A DNA stretch of 64,000 bases from Salimicrobium humidisoli (lineage in GTDB: Bacteria > Bacillota > Bacilli > Bacillales > Halobacillaceae). Below are positions 63,171 through 64,000 of the stretch, piece by piece (position 1 is the first letter of the stretch; every line of letters begins with the position of its first letter). The position numbers and the translations under genes were made by a program. The DNA lies in assembly GCF_002295105.1 (NCBI RefSeq), contig NZ_NSGH01000001.1, forward strand, positions 62,001 through 126,000, read 5' to 3'. The notes below the pieces were generated by a model. The model saw only the letters and a program-made list of their open reading frames with translations, had not been told where the DNA came from and searched no databases.

Positions 63171-64000
63171 ATGGGAGTGTTTGTGGAAGTGGTCCTGCCC
63201 GTCATCGCAGTATTTCTGGCAGGATATATCATTCAGAAAGCGGGTCGTCTGGATATACGCTCCGTTTCGACAGTAGGCATGTATATTATGCTTCCCTGTC
63301 TTGTATTCGAAACGTTTTATACGGCAGGCCTGAACCGGGACTACATTATGATGCTGGTGTTCGCCCTGCTTCTGTTATTCATTATGCTGATCATAAATAA
63401 AATCTATGCCTGGATAAAAGGGTACAGTACATCGACAGAAAGTGCGCTCATCCTCTCTACGGCTTTCATGAATTCCGGGAATTACGGGTCGCCGATCATC
63501 CTTTTTGCATTCGGGGAAGAGGGATTCATTTATGCAGTCTCCCTGATGGTACTGCACTCGATCATTATGAATTTCTTCGGCGTTTACTACGCAGCAAAGG
63601 GGCGGGCCGGCCTGAAAATGGCAGGGCTGTCTGTGTTGAAAATGCCCCCTACCTACGCCGTGCTGCTCGCGTTAGTGATGAAGTTCGGCGGGGTCTCTGT
63701 CGGAGGAAGCGTGATGGGGGCGATAGAACTTGTCGCTGCAGCCACCGTTCCGACGATTATGATCGTGCTCGGCATGCAGCTGGCCGAAATAAGCGTTACC
63801 TCCCTGGACTGGAAGAAGGTGTCGTACGCCTCTGTCCTTCGGCTTGTAGCATCCCCGGTGATAGCGTTCGCTCTGGTGGCGATTCTTCCCATGAGTAAAC
63901 TGATGGCCAGCGTACTGATCGTACAGGCAGCTATGCCGTCAGCGGCCACCACCACTATCTATGCCGTTCAGTTCGACGCAAAACCGGAGCTGGTTTCCGG
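63171..64000 (+). CDS. AEC-family (auxin efflux carrier) transporter, 3'-partial
   Basis: The gene runs off the right end; 276 codons are visible. The protein starts MGVFVEVVLPVIAVFLAGY, has about eight hydrophobic segments in view, and shows AFMNSGNYGSPI (about 99-110), the polar crossing segment of the AEC family. These carriers export or import organic acids such as malate in bacteria. GGGAAGGA precedes the ATG and a TATAAT lies at 63142. Confidence 0.85.
   Translation, partial: MGVFVEVVLPVIAVFLAGYIIQKAGRLDIRSVSTVGMYIMLPCLVFETFYTAGLNRDYIMMLVFALLLLFIMLIINKIYAWIKGYSTSTESALILSTAFMNSGNYGSPIILFAFGEEGFIYAVSLMVLHSIIMNFFGVYYAAKGRAGLKMAGLSVLKMPPTYAVLLALVMKFGGVSVGGSVMGAIELVAAATVPTIMIVLGMQLAEISVTSLDWKKVSYASVLRLVASPVIAFALVAILPMSKLMASVLIVQAAMPSAATTTIYAVQFDAKPELVS

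Noticed and set aside
1-64000. CRISPR arrays, tRNA, rRNA, insertion sequences and integrase genes
   Set aside because: No regularly spaced repeats, no recognisable tRNA or rRNA sequence, and no transposase or integrase among the coding frames.

Overview
The window looks like a chromosomal segment of a moderately halophilic or alkaliphilic member of the Bacillaceae. The evidence is strong AGGAGG-type ribosome binding sites almost everywhere, many genes of Bacillus type (class III fructose-1,6-bisphosphatase, YkvI- and YkvS-like proteins, ScoAB, Mqo, RpiR-GntP), an ectoine hydroxylase, and an exact copy of the Bacillus chromosomal parS sequence at 46612-46627, which would place the window in the origin half of the chromosome. 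Genus is not resolved. No rRNA, tRNA, CRISPR array or insertion sequence was recognised.

Region 1 (1-19820) is a dense DNA-defence island. It holds, all reading rightward except one gene, the 3' part of an SF1 helicase fused to a Vsr-like nuclease domain; a complete type I restriction-modification operon hsdM-hsdS-hsdR with a convergent YgjP/DUF45-type metallopeptidase; a McrBC-like pair whose AAA+ subunit carries an EVE/PUA-like segment; and an AT-rich, tightly overlapping four-gene operon (13085-19820). That operon encodes a 1376-residue protein combining a DUF4145-like domain, RNA-polymerase alpha-CTD-like helix-hairpin-helix segments and a sigma-region-4-like HTH, a 61-residue protein, a DndD/SMC-like ATPase and a 143-residue protein of unknown function. 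It is the best candidate here for an undescribed system. A folded dispersed repeat (19920-20021) follows.

Region 2 (20138-33178) is metabolic and regulatory: a YkvI-like membrane protein, fbp, a membrane-bound PAS-GGDEF diguanylate cyclase, a patatin-like lipase, a YkvS-like small protein, and a sigma-54 activator followed by a consensus -24/-12 promoter driving a four-gene 3-hydroxybutyrate / ketone-body operon (scoA, scoB, SDR dehydrogenase, GntP-type permease). mqo follows.

Region 3 (33443-46233): class I aldolase, an MDR oxidoreductase, a compact three-gene NIS siderophore operon (two IucA/IucC synthetases plus a PLP decarboxylase) without visible transport genes, a thiol peroxidase-like protein and TVP38 membrane protein, a TPR/winged-helix protein, a MarR regulator divergent from an ABC exporter with a clear operator overlapping the promoter, and ectD.

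Region 4 (46234-64000): parS beside a membrane protein gene, a DUF4064 protein with a possibly decayed FxLYD gene, a PLD-helicase-DUF3427 protein overlapping a convergent Nudix gene, an SDR, two small unknown genes, a GntP permease divergent from an RpiR regulator with three operator-like repeats and a cre site, a nitroreductase, a GltS-type symporter, a HIBADH-type dehydrogenase, a SpeG-like acetyltransferase, a 22-residue hydrophobic peptide gene, a divergent MurE-like ligase and the start of an AEC-family transporter that runs off the right end.
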